DNA of 64,000 nucleotides from Streptomyces violaceusniger (GCA_005405945.1 BJHW01000001.1:6262001-6326000), one strand, 5' to 3'. Positions 8,968-20,842 are shown, counted from the stretch's first letter. Numbers and translations are program-made. Notes: generated by a model from the letters alone, not told the origin.

Positions 8968-9252
8968 GTGGCACGCGTCGTAGTCGACGTCATGCTCAAG
9001 CCGGAGATCCTCGACCCCCAGGGCCAGGCGGTGCAGCGAGCACTGCCCCGCCTCGGTTTCGAGGGGATCGCCGACGTCCGTCAGGGCAAGCGCTTTGAAC
9101 TCGAGGTGGAGGGCCCGGTCGACGACGCCGCCCTCGCCCGTATCCACCAGATCGCCGAGACCTTCCTGGCGAACACCGTGATCGAGGACTTTTCCGTGAA
9201 GGTCGAGGTCGGCGAGGGCGCCGACGCCGCTGCCGTGAAGGCGGAGTCGTGA
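8968..9252 (+). CDS. purS: Phosphoribosylformylglycinamidine synthase subunit PurS
   Basis: 94 residues starting (V)ARVVVDVMLKPEILDPQGQA, the PurS signature. PurS bridges PurQ and PurL in the FGAM synthetase complex. GTG at 8968 is chosen because GGGAG lies five bases upstream; GTG at 8962 is an alternative adding two residues. The last bases, GTGA, overlap the purQ start by four bases, so translation is probably coupled. Confidence 0.94.
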   Translation: MARVVVDVMLKPEILDPQGQAVQRALPRLGFEGIADVRQGKRFELEVEGPVDDAALARIHQIAETFLANTVIEDFSVKVEVGEGADAAAVKAES

Positions 9253-9925
9253 CCGCACGCGTCGGAGTCATCACCTTCCCCGGCACGCTCGACGACCGCG
9301 ACACCCAGCGCGCCGTCCGCACCGCCGGGCTGGAAGCCGTCCCGCTGTGGCACCGCGACAAGGACCTCAAGCAGGTCGACGCGGTGATCCTGCCGGGCGG
9401 CTTCTCCTATGGCGACTATCTGCGGGCCGGGGCGATCTCCCGCTTCTCCCCGGTAATGGACTCGGTGATCGACCAGGCGAAGGCCGGTATGCCGGTGCTT
9501 GGCATCTGCAATGGCTTCCAGGTACTCACCGAGACCCATCTCCTCCCCGGTGCGATGCTGCGCAACAACCATCTGCACTTCATCTGCCGTGATCAGAAGT
9601 TGCGAGTGGAAAACGCGGAGACCACCTGGACCCGCTCCTATGAGCAGGGCCAGGAGATCAACATCCCGCTGAAGAACATCGACGGCCGCTATGTCGCCGA
9701 TGAGCGCGTCCTCGATGAACTCGAGGCCGAGGGACGCGTCGTCTTCCGCTATCAGGAGCTCAACCCCAACGGCTCGCTCCGCGACATCGCCGGTATCTGC
9801 AATGCGGCGGGCAATGTCGTCGGCCTCATGCCCCACCCCGAGCACGCCGTCGAACCGCTGATCGGCACCGGTCGCACCGACGGTCTCGGGTTCTTCACCT
9901 CGATCCTCAAGAGGCTGGTCAGCGC

Positions 9926-9929
<4 letters not shown>
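9249..9929 (+). CDS. purQ: Phosphoribosylformylglycinamidine synthase subunit PurQ
   Basis: 226 residues, class I glutamine amidotransferase that supplies ammonia to PurL. The nucleophile Cys sits in VLGICNGFQVL at about residue 86, and the His-Glu pair of the triad is in MPHPEHAVE near residue 197. It starts with GTG overlapping the purS stop and ends with ATGA overlapping the purL start. Confidence 0.97.
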
Positions 9930-12174
<2,245 letters not shown>

Positions 12175-12183
12175 GGACCCATG

Positions 12184-12224
12184 CCGTACGGCCCGCCCCC
12201 TGAGGTGAGGGGCGGGCCGTACGG
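12184..12224 (+). terminator. Terminator of the purSQL operon
   Basis: Perfect 16-base-pair stem (12184-12199 with 12209-12224) and nine-base loop, ten bases after the purL stop. It also lies at the 3' end of the convergent gene at 12251. Confidence 0.85.
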
Positions 12225-12250
12225 TCCGTTGGGCCTTGTTGCGCCGGGAC

Positions 12251-12649
12251 TTAACGGCCCCAGAAGGCGTTGATGGCGTCGATGTCCTCGACGCACTGGT
12301 CGATGTCGGTGATCTTCCCGCCGACGATGGTGAAGAACAGCCCGGTCTTCATGTCCAGCGTGCGGTTGCCGCGCTCGGCGCGGACGTGGTGTCCGGAGAT
12401 CACATGCCCGCGCCCGTCGGGCATCACCGACTCCAGGTCGACCCGCAGCGTGCCACCGGTCTCCTCGAACTCGGTGCGGTACAGCTCCATGCAGGCGTCC
12501 CGGCCCTTGTGGTGTCCGGAGATCATGTTGTCACCGGGCACGTGCTGCATGACGTCCGCCGTCAGCAGCGTGGAGAGGGTGTCCAGGTCGCCCTGCTGGA
12601 ACGCGGTGCATGCGCGGCGCACCACGGCGGCATCGGGGTGCTCGCCCAT
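12251..12649 (-). CDS. SnoaL-like/NTF2-fold protein
   Basis: 132 residues with the cone-shaped NTF2 pattern: an N-terminal helix with RACTAFQQGDLDTLSTLL, then HVPGDNMISGHHKGRDACMELYRTEF, and a closing strand GKITDIDQCVEDIDAINAFWGR. Such proteins are polyketide cyclase-like or ketosteroid isomerase-like enzymes or simple ligand binders. No catalytic assignment is possible. AAGGTG lies upstream of the ATG. It is divergent from the gene at 12743. Confidence 0.75.
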   Translation of the reverse strand: MGEHPDAAVVRRACTAFQQGDLDTLSTLLTADVMQHVPGDNMISGHHKGRDACMELYRTEFEETGGTLRVDLESVMPDGRGHVISGHHVRAERGNRTLDMKTGLFFTIVGGKITDIDQCVEDIDAINAFWGR

Positions 12650-12742
12650 GGTCGTTCACACCTTTCGTTCTGATTGATTCCTCTCTATCCCCTTTTCTCC
12701 ATCCTCCGTCCGCCCCGCCGGGCTGTCGATAGGCTCGGCGCC

Positions 12743-13531
12743 ATGCCGCCTCGTGCCCGTGCCCGCAGCTATGACCCCGCCAAGACCAGGACCGCCGTGA
12801 TCGCGCAGCTGAGGCAGGTGCGGAAGGCGGCCGAGGGACTGGACGCGACCGCCCTGGACGCCCCCACCCGGCTCGGCGACTGGACGGTCCGGGAGCTGAT
12901 CGCGCATCTGGCGATGGCCGTGACGTCCGTCGTACGGCTCCTGGAGCGGCCCGCGCCGCCCGTGCGCGAGGTCACCGTCACCGGCTGGGCGTCGGCGGTG
13001 GCCGGGCACTCCGGGCCGATCGACGAGGAGACCCGTGCTCTCGCGGCGGGCGCGGAACCGGGTGAGCTGCTGGAGCGTGCCGAGGCCCGGTTCGCCGAGG
13101 TGGCCGCCGTCGCGCCCGCCGACCGGCTGCTGGCCGCCCGCGTCGGGGCGATGCGGCTGGACGACTACCTGGTCACCCGGTGTGTGGAGCTCGTGGTCCA
13201 CGCCGACGACCTGGCGGCCGCCACCGGCGTCCCCGTCTCCCACGACCGCCAGGCGCTGGCCACCGCCACCCGCGTGCTCGCCGACGCCCTCGCGGCGAAG
13301 GCGCCCGGCGGCTCGGTCGAGGTCCGGATCCCGCCGTTCGCCGTGATCCAGTGCGTCGAGGGCCCCCGGCACACCCGCGGCACCCCGCCGAACGTCGTCG
13401 AGACCGATCCGCCGACCTGGATCCGCCTCGCCACGGGCCGTCTGACCTGGGCCGAGGCCCTGGAGTCCGGGCCGCTGACCGCGAGCGGCGACCGCGCCGA
13501 CCTCTCCGCCCACCTCCCCGTGCTCGGCTGA
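12743..13531 (+). CDS. Maleylpyruvate isomerase-family, mycothiol-dependent-type protein with sterol-carrier-like end
   Basis: 262 residues. The N-terminal half has the DinB/MDMPI fold with LGDWTVRELIAHLAMAVTS, where the His is a likely metal ligand. The C-terminal half resembles the SCP2-like domain fused to many actinobacterial members. ATG at 12743 is preceded by GATAGGCTC only eight bases upstream, which suggests a leaderless mRNA. The substrate is unknown. It sits between purL and purF in Streptomyces but has no evident purine role. Confidence 0.75.
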   Translation: MPPRARARSYDPAKTRTAVIAQLRQVRKAAEGLDATALDAPTRLGDWTVRELIAHLAMAVTSVVRLLERPAPPVREVTVTGWASAVAGHSGPIDEETRALAAGAEPGELLERAEARFAEVAAVAPADRLLAARVGAMRLDDYLVTRCVELVVHADDLAAATGVPVSHDRQALATATRVLADALAAKAPGGSVEVRIPPFAVIQCVEGPRHTRGTPPNVVETDPPTWIRLATGRLTWAEALESGPLTASGDRADLSAHLPVLG

Positions 13532-13696
13532 CCCGCCCGAGGTGTGATCCTTGCCTCGGACGGGCCGCTCCGCCCCGGCCGTACGCAGGTCGGGCACGGG
13601 TCCCGGGGTCCGCGGGCGGCGCGGAGGATGTGACTTACGCCCTCCTGACGGGTCCCTCGTTCGGAGGCACCGCCGAACTGGCCTAGACTCGATGAC

Positions 13697-15256
13697 GTGC
13701 CACGTGGTGACGGACGACTCAGCCACGACCTGCTCCCCGGTGAGAAGGGCCCCCAGGACGCTTGCGGCGTCTTCGGAGTCTGGGCACCGGGAGAAGAGGT
13801 CGCCAAACTCACCTATTTCGGGCTGTACGCACTGCAGCACCGTGGACAGGAGTCCGCGGGCATCGCGGTGAGCAACGGCTCCCAGATCCTCGTCTTCAAG
13901 GACATGGGCCTGGTCTCCCAGGTCTTCGACGAGACCTCCCTCGGCTCCCTGACGGGCCATATCGCGGTCGGCCACGCCCGCTACTCCACCACCGGAGCCT
14001 CGGTGTGGGAGAACGCACAGCCGACGTTCCGGGCCACCGCCCACGGCTCGATCGCGCTGGGCCACAACGGGAACCTGGTCAACACCGCCGAGCTGGCGGA
14101 ACTGGTCGCGTCCCTGCCCCGCGACGGCGGCCGGGCCACCCAGGTGGCGGCCACCAATGACACCGACCTGGTCACCGCCCTGCTCGCGGGCCAGGTGGAC
14201 GAGGACGGCAAGCCGCTGACCGTCGAGCAGGCGGCCCCCATCGTGCTGCCCAAGGTCAAGGGCGCTTTCAGTCTCGCCTTCATGGACGAGCACACGCTGT
14301 ACGCGGCGCGCGACCCCCAGGGCATCCGCCCGCTGGTCCTCGGCCGCCTCGAGCGCGGCTGGGTGGTGGCCTCCGAGACCGCCGCCCTGGACATCGTGGG
14401 CGCGTCCTTCATCCGTGAGATCGAGCCCGGCGAGATGGTCGCCATCGACGAGAACGGGCTGCGCTCCACCACCTTCGCCGAGGCCCGGCCCAAGGGCTGT
14501 GTCTTCGAGTACGTGTACCTGGCCCGCCCCGACACCGACATCGCCGGGCGGAACGTGTACCTCTCCCGGGTCGAGATGGGCCGCCGGCTGGCCAAGGAGT
14601 CCCCGGCCGACGCCGACCTGGTCATAGCGACGCCCGAGTCCGGCACCCCGGCCGCCGTCGGCTACGCCGAGGCCAGTGGGATTCCGTACGGCTCCGGGCT
14701 GGTCAAGAACAGCTATGTGGGCCGGACCTTCATCCAGCCCTCGCAGACCATCCGGCAGCTCGGCATCCGGCTCAAGCTGAACCCCCTCAAGGAGGTCATC
14801 CGGGGCAAGCGCCTGGTGGTCGTCGACGACTCGATCGTCCGCGGCAACACCCAGCGCGCCCTGGTGCGGATGCTCCGCGAGGCCGGGGCCGCCGAGGTCC
14901 ACATCCGGATCTCGTCCCCGCCGATCAAGTGGCCGTGCTTCTTCGGCATAGATTTCGCCACCCGCGCCGAGCTGATCGCCAACGGTCTCTCGGTCGAGGA
15001 GATCGGCAAGTCGCTGGGCGCCGACTCGCTGGCGTACATCTCCACCGACGGCATGATCGAGGCGACCACGATCGCCAAGCCGAATCTGTGCCGGGCCTGC
15101 TTCGACGGCGAGTACCCGATGGACCTGCCGGATCCGGAGCTGCTGGGCAAGCACCTCCTGGAGTCCGAGACGCAGGGGCAGAGCAGCGGTGACGCCGACG
15201 GTGTGACGACGCTGACCGCCGGTGTCGGCGGTGCCGACGCCCTGCGCCGTCCCTGA
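13697..15256 (+). CDS. purF: Amidophosphoribosyltransferase
   Basis: 519 residues. First enzyme of purine synthesis, turning PRPP and glutamine into phosphoribosylamine. The short propeptide ends before the N-terminal nucleophile Cys in PQDACGVFGVW. YALQHRGQESAGIAV belongs to the Ntn-type glutaminase domain, and VVVDDSIVRGNT (about residues 375-386) is the PRPP-binding loop. Cys-rich positions late in the protein (LCRACFDGEYP) fit the iron-sulphur type. TAGACT at 13683 close to the GTG may be a -10 box. Confidence 0.97.
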   Translation: MPRGDGRLSHDLLPGEKGPQDACGVFGVWAPGEEVAKLTYFGLYALQHRGQESAGIAVSNGSQILVFKDMGLVSQVFDETSLGSLTGHIAVGHARYSTTGASVWENAQPTFRATAHGSIALGHNGNLVNTAELAELVASLPRDGGRATQVAATNDTDLVTALLAGQVDEDGKPLTVEQAAPIVLPKVKGAFSLAFMDEHTLYAARDPQGIRPLVLGRLERGWVVASETAALDIVGASFIREIEPGEMVAIDENGLRSTTFAEARPKGCVFEYVYLARPDTDIAGRNVYLSRVEMGRRLAKESPADADLVIATPESGTPAAVGYAEASGIPYGSGLVKNSYVGRTFIQPSQTIRQLGIRLKLNPLKEVIRGKRLVVVDDSIVRGNTQRALVRMLREAGAAEVHIRISSPPIKWPCFFGIDFATRAELIANGLSVEEIGKSLGADSLAYISTDGMIEATTIAKPNLCRACFDGEYPMDLPDPELLGKHLLESETQGQSSGDADGVTTLTAGVGGADALRRP

Positions 15257-15299
15257 GCGCCGCCCGCCCGTCATCCCCGATACGAAAGATCTCAACGTC

Positions 15300-16367
15300 A
15301 TGTCCGAGTCCGGGTCCACCTACGCCGCCGCGGGCGTCGACATCGAGGCGGGCGACCGCGCCGTCGAGCTGATGAAGGAGTGGGTCAAGAAGGCGAGCCG
15401 ACCCGAGGTCGTGGGCGGCCTCGGCGGTTTCGCCGGGCTCTTCGACGCCTCCGCACTGGCCCGCTACCAGCGTCCGCTGCTCGCCTCCGCCACCGACGGG
15501 GTCGGCACCAAGGTGGACATCGCCCGGCGGATGGGCGTGTACGACACCATCGGCCGCGACCTGGTCGGCATGGTCGTGGACGACCTGGTGGTCTGCGGCG
15601 CCGAACCGCTGTTCATGACCGACTACATCTGCGTCGGCAAGGTCTATCCGGAGCGCGTCGCCGCCATCGTCAAGGGCATCGCCGAGGGCTGCACCCTGGC
15701 CGGCTGCGCCCTGGTGGGCGGTGAGACCGCCGAGCACCCGGGGCTGCTGGGCGCGGATGACTTCGATGTCGCCGGGGCCGGTACGGGCGTGGTCGAGGCC
15801 GATCGGGTGCTGGGCGCGGAACGTATCCGAACGGGTGATGCGGTGATCGCCATGGCATCGTCCGGACTTCACTCGAACGGGTACTCACTCGTCCGCCATG
15901 TGCTCTTCGACCGGGCCGGCTGGGCGCTGGACCGCGAGGTGCCGGAGCTCGGCCGGACGCTGGGGGAGGAGCTGCTGGAGCCCACCCGGATCTACTCGCT
16001 GGACTGCCTGGCCCTCACTCGCACCACCGAGGTGCACGCCTTCTCGCACATCACCGGCGGCGGACTCGCCAACAACCTCGCGCGGGTCATCCCCGAGGGG
16101 CTGCGCGCGGTCGTGGACCGCTCGACCTGGACCCCCGGCGCGATCTTCCAGCTGGTCGGCGAGGCCGGCTCGGTCGAGCGCCTGGAGCTGGAGAAGACCC
16201 TCAACATGGGCGTCGGCATGATGGCGGTGGTTCCGGCCGGCTCCGTGGATGTGGCGCTCACCACGCTCGCCGACCGCGGCGTCGAGGCCTGGGTCAGCGG
16301 TGAGATCACCGAGCGCACGGCCGGGGACGCGGAAGCGGTGACGCTGGCCGGTGACCATGCGGGCTGA
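15300..16367 (+). CDS. purM: Phosphoribosylformylglycinamidine cyclo-ligase
   Basis: 355 residues. AIR synthetase closes the imidazole ring of FGAM with ATP. MSESGSTYAAAGVDIEAGD is the usual N terminus, which sets the start at ATG 15300. SATDGVGTKVDIA, VVDDLVVCGAEPLFMTDY and ITGGGLANNLARVIP are family motifs. It lies 43 bases after purF on the same strand and is probably co-transcribed with it. Confidence 0.97.
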   Translation: MSESGSTYAAAGVDIEAGDRAVELMKEWVKKASRPEVVGGLGGFAGLFDASALARYQRPLLASATDGVGTKVDIARRMGVYDTIGRDLVGMVVDDLVVCGAEPLFMTDYICVGKVYPERVAAIVKGIAEGCTLAGCALVGGETAEHPGLLGADDFDVAGAGTGVVEADRVLGAERIRTGDAVIAMASSGLHSNGYSLVRHVLFDRAGWALDREVPELGRTLGEELLEPTRIYSLDCLALTRTTEVHAFSHITGGGLANNLARVIPEGLRAVVDRSTWTPGAIFQLVGEAGSVERLELEKTLNMGVGMMAVVPAGSVDVALTTLADRGVEAWVSGEITERTAGDAEAVTLAGDHAG

Positions 16368-16471
16368 GACGGCCGCGCCAGGCGCGCGGACAGCACAGAA
16401 GCCGGCCCGAGGCGGCTGCCCCGGACCGGTGGAGGTGTGCGGCGATAAGCCGAGCGCCTGGAACGAGTGGT

Positions 16472-16726
16472 TCAGGCGCGGCGACGCTGCGGGGACGGAT
16501 CGGACTGTTCGTCGTCCTCGTCCTCATCGTCGTTGTACAGATCCGCGTACTGTGCGTACGGGTCGTCGTCCAGCTCATCGTCCTCGAACCGCTCGCCATT
16601 CGGCGGCTGGCTCGATGTCGATGCGCCCAGCTCCTCGGCCAGGCGTGAGAGATCCGTCCCACCGCTGTTGTACTTCAGCTGGCGGGCGACCTTCGTCTGC
16701 TTGGCCTTGGCCCGGCCGCGCCCCAT
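16472..16726 (-). CDS. DUF3073 family protein
   Basis: 84 residues starting MGRGRAKAKQTKVARQLKY, the conserved core of this actinobacterial family. The C-terminal part is highly acidic (DDELDDDPYAQY, then EDEDDEQ) and ends in RRR. Small, basic at one end and acidic at the other; the function is unknown. The position beside purM is conserved in streptomycetes. Confidence 0.9.
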   Translation of the reverse strand: MGRGRAKAKQTKVARQLKYNSGGTDLSRLAEELGASTSSQPPNGERFEDDELDDDPYAQYADLYNDDEDEDDEQSDPSPQRRRA

Positions 16727-17150
16727 GGCTCGACCCCCTCAACGACGGGGCTCGACGGCCCCAGAGTCTTGACACGCGTTCACGTTCATAAATCGGAGCG
16801 GACTCTCAGAAGAGAGACCGGTCCGTAGGGCTTCAACGGTACCTGCTTCTGTGGCCATACGGTACGTCGCCCACACGACGTGCCACGAGGCAGAACCCGC
16901 GAGGAGCCCGTTCCTCGCTGGTCAGCTGCGATTTTAACGTGTCTTGTGCGCCGACCCGCCGACGGGCCGTGAGGGATCTCTCCCCGATGGCTCCCAGGGG
17001 GCTCCCATGTCCCCCGTACGGCGGCCTCCGGCAATCGATCCCGCACGGCCCGTCCCGCTGCCTCACATCGCTCCTCAGACGCTCTCAGGCGCTTCCCAGG
17101 GCCCTCGGGCGCCCCGCGGCCCATGCCCGTGGCAGCTGCCCGGCCATGGC
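16727..17150. other. Intergenic region, no gene seen
   Basis: Holds the upstream region of the DUF3073 gene and the downstream region of vdh. Bases 16780-16935 are less GC-rich than the flanks. No convincing gene, tRNA or strong terminator was found. Confidence 0.5.
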
Positions 17151-18305
17151 TCAGCCGCCATGGCCCTCCGCCATCCGGTGCTCGGCCAGCCGGTCGGCGG
17201 CCGCGGCGGGTGGGATGCCGTCGGTCCGTGCCCGATCGAATATGGCCAACGTCGTGTCGTAGATCTTCGCCGCCTTGGCCTTGGCCCGGTCGAAGTCGAA
17301 ACCGTGCAGCTCGTCGGCCACCTGGATGACACCACCGGCGTTCACCACGTAGTCCGGCGCGTAGAGGATGCCGCGGCCGTCCAGGTCCTTCTCGACGCCC
17401 GGGTGGGCCAGCTGGTTGTTGGCCGCGCCGCACACCACCTTCGCGGTCAGGACGGGCACCGTGGCGTCGTCCAGGGCGCCACCGAGCGCGCACGGGGCGT
17501 AGACGTCCAGGTCCGCGCGGATCAGCGCCTCGGTGTCCCGGACCGCCTGGACGCGGGGGTGGCGGGCCAGCACGCGGTCCACCGACTCGGCGCGCACATC
17601 CGTGACCACGACCTCGGCGCCGTCCTCCAGCAGGTGCTCCACCAGGTGGTGGCCGACCTTGCCGACCCCCGCGATGCCGACCCGGCGGCCGCGCAGCGTG
17701 GGCGCGCCCCAGGACGCCTGGGCGCTCGCCCGCATCCCCTGGAAGACGCCGAAGGCGGTCAGCACCGAGGAGTCACCGGCGCCGCCGTGCTCGGGGGAGC
17801 GGCCGGTGGTCCAGGGGCACTCCCGGGCGACGACGTCCATGTCGGCCACATAGGTGCCCACGTCGCAGGCGGTGACGTAGCGACCGCCGAGGGAGGCCAC
17901 GAAGCGGCCGTAGGCGAGCAGCAGCTTCTCGGTCTTGATCTCCTCGGGATCGCCGAGGATCACGGCCTTGCCGCCGCCGTGGTCGAGCCCGGCGAGCGCG
18001 TTCTTGTAGGACATGCCGCGGGCGAGGTTGAGCGCGTCGAGGAGCGCCGCTTCTTCGGGGTGTTCCTCGGAGGCGTAGGCGTGGAACCGGGTGCCGCCGA
18101 GGGCCGGGCCCAGGGCGGTGGAGTGGAGGGCGATGACGGCTTTCAGGCCGCTCTCCCGGTCCTGGCAGAGCAGCACCTGCTCATGCCCGCCGAGATCGGA
18201 GCGGAACAGTGTCGAAAGCGGTGAGAGAGGGTTCGGCACGCGACTCTCCGTCGGACCGTCGGCGCTGACGGTGTGACGTACGTCGGTCACGGTGGTGACT
18301 CCCAT
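17151..18305 (-). CDS. vdh: Valine (leucine-type) dehydrogenase
   Basis: 384 residues of the Glu/Leu/Phe/Val dehydrogenase family, oxidatively deaminating branched-chain amino acids with NAD. GPALGGTRFHAY, MSYKNALAGLDHGGGKAVI (catalytic Lys) and the Rossmann motif GIAGVGKVGHHL (about residue 205) are present, as is CGAANNQLAHPGVEKDL. The best match is actinomycete valine dehydrogenase, which feeds valine carbon to polyketide precursors. ATG at 18305 is used. The N terminus is about 20 residues longer than I recall for S. coelicolor Vdh. Confidence 0.93.
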   Translation of the reverse strand: MGVTTVTDVRHTVSADGPTESRVPNPLSPLSTLFRSDLGGHEQVLLCQDRESGLKAVIALHSTALGPALGGTRFHAYASEEHPEEAALLDALNLARGMSYKNALAGLDHGGGKAVILGDPEEIKTEKLLLAYGRFVASLGGRYVTACDVGTYVADMDVVARECPWTTGRSPEHGGAGDSSVLTAFGVFQGMRASAQASWGAPTLRGRRVGIAGVGKVGHHLVEHLLEDGAEVVVTDVRAESVDRVLARHPRVQAVRDTEALIRADLDVYAPCALGGALDDATVPVLTAKVVCGAANNQLAHPGVEKDLDGRGILYAPDYVVNAGGVIQVADELHGFDFDRAKAKAAKIYDTTLAIFDRARTDGIPPAAAADRLAEHRMAEGHGG

Positions 18306-18480
18306 AGGTCGGGGTAGACGCCCTCCTGGCTGGTGGGGAGGGCCGTGGGCAAGAGGGTAAGCCCTGGGGCCCGGGGGATCGGCCATGTCCCCGACGAGTC
18401 CGTACGCCAGGCATGGGACGATGCCGTCAGGCGGGGGTAAGGGAGCCCCTGGCGGTGGTCTCAGCCTTGAGGGAGCGCGT

Positions 18481-19316
18481 GTGACCTTGGCGTCTTCGGT
18501 GATTGTCCCGTACGCGGCGTATCTCCGGGTCTATGAGCCACTGGCAGCGTTTCCGGAGCCGGAGAGATCGCACTGGGCGCGGTATGCCAAGCGCGACGAC
18601 CTGCCGGGCGCGCAGGACGAGCTGCGCCGCTCGCTCGCGGACCTCCTGCCGGTCCCGCCGGTGGCGGTTCCGGTGCACGAGAGCGCGGACGCCTTCGTGG
18701 CGCTCGTGGACGGCGTCACCTGTGTCTGCCCGTGGCGCACCCGGCTGAGGGGCTGGCTGGCCCTGGAGGAGCTGCCGGAGCGCCTTCCCGGGCCCCTTCT
18801 GGACGCGGCCCTGCCCCGGTGGTGCGCCGGCAGGCGGTGGCCGACTTCGAGCGGTGGCTGGAGCGCAACCCGGACGCCCGGCCGTGGATCCGCTCGGCCA
18901 CCTGGCATGTGCCGGTGCGCTGGTTCGTGCTCTTCGGGGACGAGGAGCGCGAGTTCACCAAGGGTGACGACGGTCTCATCCTCCGCTACCGCACTCCAAT
19001 GGTCCAGGCCAGGCGCCGGGTTGCGCGTGGCCTTAAAGTGCTCAAGGAGGCTCTCGGCGAGGGGCCGCTGATCGACGGGCTGGTGGACGTCGGCCGGTGG
19101 CTCGAGGAGTTCCACCCCCGTTCGCTGGTCGAGCTGGACTACGGCGGTCTGGTGCACACGCTGCCGGCCGGGCAGCTGGAGGACGACCACTCGGCCGCGG
19201 ATGTGGCGGAGGGCCTGGCGGCGCTGCGCGACGGGGACGGGGAGCGGGCGGGCGTCGCGTACGAGCGGCTGACCGACCGCTGGAGCGTGGTCCGCGGGCG
19301 GCAGAACGCGAGCTGA
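18481..19316 (+). CDS. Conserved Streptomyces protein of unknown function, frameshifted
   Basis: A conserved soluble protein found between vdh and bldC. GTG at 18481 gives VTLASSVIVPYAAYLRVYEP. The frame changes at 18818-18819, where one G of CGGGTGGTG seems lost, and then continues VVRRQAVADFERWLERNPD to NAS. Restored length is 278 residues. There is no signal peptide, membrane segment or catalytic motif that I recognise. Aromatic and acidic patches (WHVPVRWFVLFGDEERE) are conserved-looking. The role is unknown. Confidence 0.7.
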
Positions 19317-19829
19317 CCGTCCGGCCGGCCGGACGGGCGCCGGGTGACCGGTTAGCGGTCCACCGGCGGTCCACCGGCACAGAGGGGACGTAGGTCCCGA
19401 TCCGGGCCATTGCCTCAATCGTGACCTAAAGCACTGACTTCGGGCCTTGCGGTAATCGCCCATCCTCGTGTCAAAATAGGACAAGGAGTCCGGGAGGGGC
19501 TCCTTCCGCCCAACTATGGGCGGATTCATCGGTATTGCACTCCTTGACGGATCTGGTGACCCCTGATCCTGTTGTGACTGATCGTCACGGCCGTGTGACA
19601 GTCCGTTATGGCATGGTCCATCGGCTTCCGTCGAGGTTGGTCACCTGAGAGGGCAATTCCATCGGTTTGGCCGACGGGGCTGGACAGATGGTGTAGTTGT
19701 AGTGCCGAGGACAAGCCGTTCGTCCTATAACCGACTCGGCCCGCGTCCGCCATTTCGGGCAACGTGGGTCAAGGTGCAGAATTTAGAGGAAAGAACCGTG
19801 ATGGTTCGGTTCTCCCGAGGAGGCCGCTC
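19317..19829. other. Long upstream region of bldC
   Basis: About 500 bases with no gene. Short inverted repeats are visible: ccgccc/gggcgg at 19507-19523 and gtgac/gtcac at 19573-19587. TTGACG at 19544-19549 and the AT-richer TATAAC near 19726 are promoter-like elements, but I cannot pair them convincingly. GAGGAGG at 19817-19823 is the bldC ribosome binding site. A long leader is expected for this regulator. Confidence 0.5.
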
Positions 19830-20036
19830 ATGACCGCTCGCACCCCTGATGCCGAGCCGCTGCTGACCCCGGCTGAGGTTGCCACGATGTTCCGCGTGGA
19901 CCCGAAGACGGTCACTCGCTGGGCGAAGGCAGGCAAGCTCACGTCGATCCGCACGCTCGGAGGGCATCGGCGCTACCGCGAAGCGGAGGTCCGTGCTCTT
20001 CTTGCGGGCATCCCGCAGCAGCGCAGCGAGGGCTGA
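19830..20036 (+). CDS. bldC: Developmental regulator BldC
   Basis: 68 residues, nearly identical to known BldC: LLTPAEVATMFRVDPKTVTR then WAKAGKLTSIRTLGGHRRYR. It is a MerR-type winged helix-turn-helix that binds DNA as head-to-tail oligomers at direct repeats and holds back sporulation in Streptomyces. The start at 19830 fits both the known protein length and the GAGGAGG site. It stands alone, with a long upstream region. Confidence 0.98.
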   Translation: MTARTPDAEPLLTPAEVATMFRVDPKTVTRWAKAGKLTSIRTLGGHRRYREAEVRALLAGIPQQRSEG

Positions 20037-20485
20037 ACAACCGCATAACCGGGCATTTCCGGGCCCCCAGCCCGGCTTTCGCCTGTATAGCTCCACCACG
20101 ACGGGTGCCTGCCCCAACAGGCCCTCCACCGCTCGACATGGGTGCGTCGTTGATCGCGCTGGACTCCGCCGGGTCCGGCGCGATCTTTTTATGCCCTGGG
20201 ACGGCCTTCCGGAGGGTTCCTCCAAGGGTCTTCAAGTGCCTCTGGAAGGGCAATCGTTCGTGTTGTGCGGGGTGGTCCGCAAGGGGCTCGGGGAAGCTCG
20301 CGGAGAGCTTTCGGGGGGCTCGCGAGGGTCACGGACAGAGGGTGCAATTGCACATATTAAATTGACCCATGGTGAGCGGGGTGTAAGTTCCCTCACTCCG
20401 GAAACTCATTCGGTGACTCCCGTCACACACCCCAACCCTTGCCCTGTGCCCAGTGATTGCGCTAAAGAGCAACTGCGGTAAGGGC
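20037..20485. other. Region downstream of bldC without a gene
   Basis: No supported coding sequence. The most notable site is the perfect 12-base palindrome gtgcaattgcac at 20342-20353 inside an AT-rich patch (20340-20372) that is unusual for this chromosome and could be a regulator site or promoter. Confidence 0.45.
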
Positions 20486-20722
20486 TTACCGAGTTGGCGG
20501 TGGCGAGGCCGCCGCCGTCTCCTCGCGCTCCTGGTGTTCGGCCCCGTCGGCCGCCCCCTCGCCCGCCTTCTTGCCCGCCTCGTCGGCCGCCGAGGGCTCC
20601 ATCGCCAGCCGCAGCAGGCGATGGCAGATCGGACAGTGCCGGGTGAAGTGGCGGTTGCCCGCGGCGGCCGCCAGATGGGCGCGCAGCAGCGCCCTGGTCT
20701 CATGCTTCGCGGACGTCGTCAT
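20486..20722 (-). CDS. Small CxxC protein, likely DUF6274 type
   Basis: 78 residues starting MTTSAKHETRALLRAHLAAA. A single HCPICHRLL motif (Cys-x-x-Cys-His) suggests metal binding or a redox-active pair. The rest of the C terminus is Ala/Glu-rich and low in complexity. ATG at 20722 follows GGGAGGTGCGG. Family name from memory; function unknown. Confidence 0.65.
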   Translation of the reverse strand: MTTSAKHETRALLRAHLAAAAGNRHFTRHCPICHRLLRLAMEPSAADEAGKKAGEGAADGAEHQEREETAAASPPPTR

Positions 20723-20801
20723 ACGCCGCACCTCCCGCGCACCCCCGGCGCACACCTTTTAGTTTGGGTACCTCTGTGGGTGGTGCGCCGTCAAGACGCG
20801 A

Positions 20802-20833
20802 AAGGCCCGGATCCAGATACGGATCCGGGCCTT
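20802..20833 (-). terminator. Terminator of tRNA-Asp
   Basis: Perfect 13-base-pair stem aaggcccggatcc/ggatccgggcctt with a six-base loop, ten bases beyond the tRNA 3' end, also facing the convergent upstream region. Confidence 0.85.
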
Positions 20834-20842
20834 CCGGGTAAG

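Noticed and set aside
12656..15319. An 887-codon open frame on the minus strand across the 12743 gene, purF and into purM
   Set aside because: It is the antisense shadow of recognised genes; composition is Gly/Arg/Gln-rich without any domain. Long antisense frames are expected at this GC content.
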